The notes below the pieces were generated by a model. The model was not told the origin of the DNA and searched no databases. It was given only the letters and a program-made list of their open reading frames with translations. From Candidatus Zhuqueibacterota bacterium (GTDB lineage: Bacteria > SM23-31): a DNA stretch of 5,229 bases. The DNA lies in the NCBI GenBank assembly GCA_022562855.1, contig JADFON010000170.1:1-5229 (forward strand), in the 5' to 3' direction. The position numbers were made by a program, and so were the translations under genes. Of the stretch, positions 4,371 to 5,229 are shown piece after piece (positions within the stretch are counted from its first letter, which is position 1; each line of letters begins with the position of its first letter).

Positions 4371-5229
4371 TAATACAATAAATAGTCCCTCCGTCTCTTT
4401 TTAAATTGTTCGATATCACTCTGAAAGGAATCTATAATAAAAGAGTCGGGGAAGCCCGATTGTAACCAGCTGAGAATCGTATCGGTGCCTGTTGCGCGGT
4501 TAAAACCTGCAATCCGGTCTTCATCAAATATTTCTTTATCCGGATACATTGTATGTATTGCTTCAAGTATATGCAATCCTGTTGAAAAGGGGTGGTATAC
4601 ATCGTGGTTAAATATCACCAACTCTACTCCCCCAACTTGTTGACCGCTGAAAATCCCGTAGAACTGCTGCCAGTACGCAGGTCTGAATGTAATGCCGGGC
4701 AAATTCCTGCCGTTGAGTTCAATAGCAAGACTCTGCGCGTCAATCCACGGCGCACCGACTATCTTGAATGGCATAGTATACCCCACTCCAACCGAAATTG
4801 TACCCAGCTCCCCGATGCTCCCTGTGGTCGCATAATAAGCGGGTGTCTCAGCGCTTGGCACATGGGGAGAAGTCGGAATCCATTGTAACCCGGTATCCTC
4901 GAACCGCATAGAACGGTCCCATCCCTCCATCGGGATCACCTTGAGATTCGTACCGATTGCAAATTCCCGGTTAAAGAACCAGGCAAGTTCCCCTACGGTC
5001 ATTCCATGCACATAGGGAATCGCGTACAAACCGATAAACGATTTAAAATCGGGATGGAGAATATTCCCGTCGACAAGATTGCCGCCAAGAGGATTCGGGC
5101 GGTCTAACACAATAAACGGTATCCCGGCGTCCCGTGCCGCCTCCATTGCAAGCGCCAAAGTGTAGATATATGTATACGGACGCACCCCGACGTCCTGTAT
5201 ATCAAAAACGAGCACATCGATATGTGCAA
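4370..5229 (-). CDS. namZ: DUF1343 / NamZ-type exo-beta-N-acetylmuramidase (GH171), C-terminal part
   Basis: This belongs to the DUF1343 family, whose member NamZ (formerly YbbC) of Bacillus subtilis removes MurNAc from the non-reducing ends of peptidoglycan fragments. The reading frame runs off the right edge: 285 codons are visible, and the GTG at 5213-5215 is an internal Val of the conserved DVLVFDIQDVGVR motif, not the start. The N-terminal roughly 100 residues, including any signal peptide, are outside. Numbered from that Val, visible landmarks are YTYIYTLALAMEAA, VLDRPNPLGG (36-45), YVHGMTVGELAWFFN, PMEGWDRSM (95-103), GAPWID (154-159), LPGITFRP (172-179) and the usual C-terminal RRRDYLLY. 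The segment TTGSIGELGTISVGVGYT (130-147) differs from the EGTN/GRGT-like form I recall for many members, so a subfamily with a changed substrate site is possible. It would act in wall turnover or scavenging. It ends at TAG 4370-4372 next to a possible terminator. Confidence 0.88.
   Translation of the reverse strand, partial: AHIDVLVFDIQDVGVRPYTYIYTLALAMEAARDAGIPFIVLDRPNPLGGNLVDGNILHPDFKSFIGLYAIPYVHGMTVGELAWFFNREFAIGTNLKVIPMEGWDRSMRFEDTGLQWIPTSPHVPSAETPAYYATTGSIGELGTISVGVGYTMPFKIVGAPWIDAQSLAIELNGRNLPGITFRPAYWQQFYGIFSGQQVGGVELVIFNHDVYHPFSTGLHILEAIHTMYPDKEIFDEDRIAGFNRATGTDTILSWLQSGFPDSFIIDSFQSDIEQFKKRRRDYLLY

Noticed and set aside
5213-5215. GTG as the start of the NamZ-like gene
   Set aside because: The frame continues upstream to the window edge without a stop, and this codon is a Val inside the conserved DVLVFDIQDVG motif, so the gene is truncated by the window.

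Overview
The window carries five convincing protein genes, all on the minus strand. In transcription order (right to left) they are: the C-terminal part of a DUF1343/NamZ-type exo-beta-N-acetylmuramidase, a PTS EIIA(Ntr/Fru)-type phosphocarrier, a SpoU/TrmH-family RNA 2'-O-methyltransferase, a CPBP-family intramembrane metalloprotease, and a cystathionine beta-synthase with a C-terminal CBS-domain pair. The gene content is chromosomal housekeeping of a free-living bacterium. Mid-range base composition, mostly weak Shine-Dalgarno sites and a CBS-pair-bearing cystathionine beta-synthase would suit the Fibrobacterota-Chlorobi-Bacteroidota neighbourhood, but that placement is an inference and there is no phylogenetic marker here.

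Layout. 1-268: the tail of a very AT-rich plus-strand reading frame (about 17% GC over 1-118, by count), then GC-rich inverted repeats lying between it and the convergent cystathionine beta-synthase gene. 269-3432: a compact three-gene block (methyltransferase, 67 bp, CPBP protease, 20 bp overlap, cystathionine beta-synthase) that is probably co-transcribed. 3433-3647: a REP/MITE-like composite of three short hairpins, with a 22-bp exact direct repeat at 50-bp spacing. 3648-4115: the EIIA gene. 4116-4369: a gene-poor gap holding a candidate small plus-strand secreted-peptide frame with a good Shine-Dalgarno site, a roughly 68-nt imperfect palindrome that breaks that frame, and a possible terminator for the upstream gene. 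4370-5229: the NamZ-like gene, cut by the right window edge.

Functional reading. No multi-gene pathway is evident. The NamZ-like enzyme points to peptidoglycan (MurNAc) scavenging or turnover, the EIIA to PTS-linked regulation or sugar uptake, the methyltransferase to rRNA or tRNA modification, and the cystathionine beta-synthase to transsulfuration. The CPBP protein is tightly linked to the last of these, but its substrate is unknown.

I do not see a convincing undescribed system such as a defence, mobile or CRISPR module. The parts that deserve a second look are non-coding: the hairpin repeat cluster at 3480-3628, the structured palindrome at 4241-4308 with the overlapping small frame, and the AT-rich foreign-looking fragment at the left edge.
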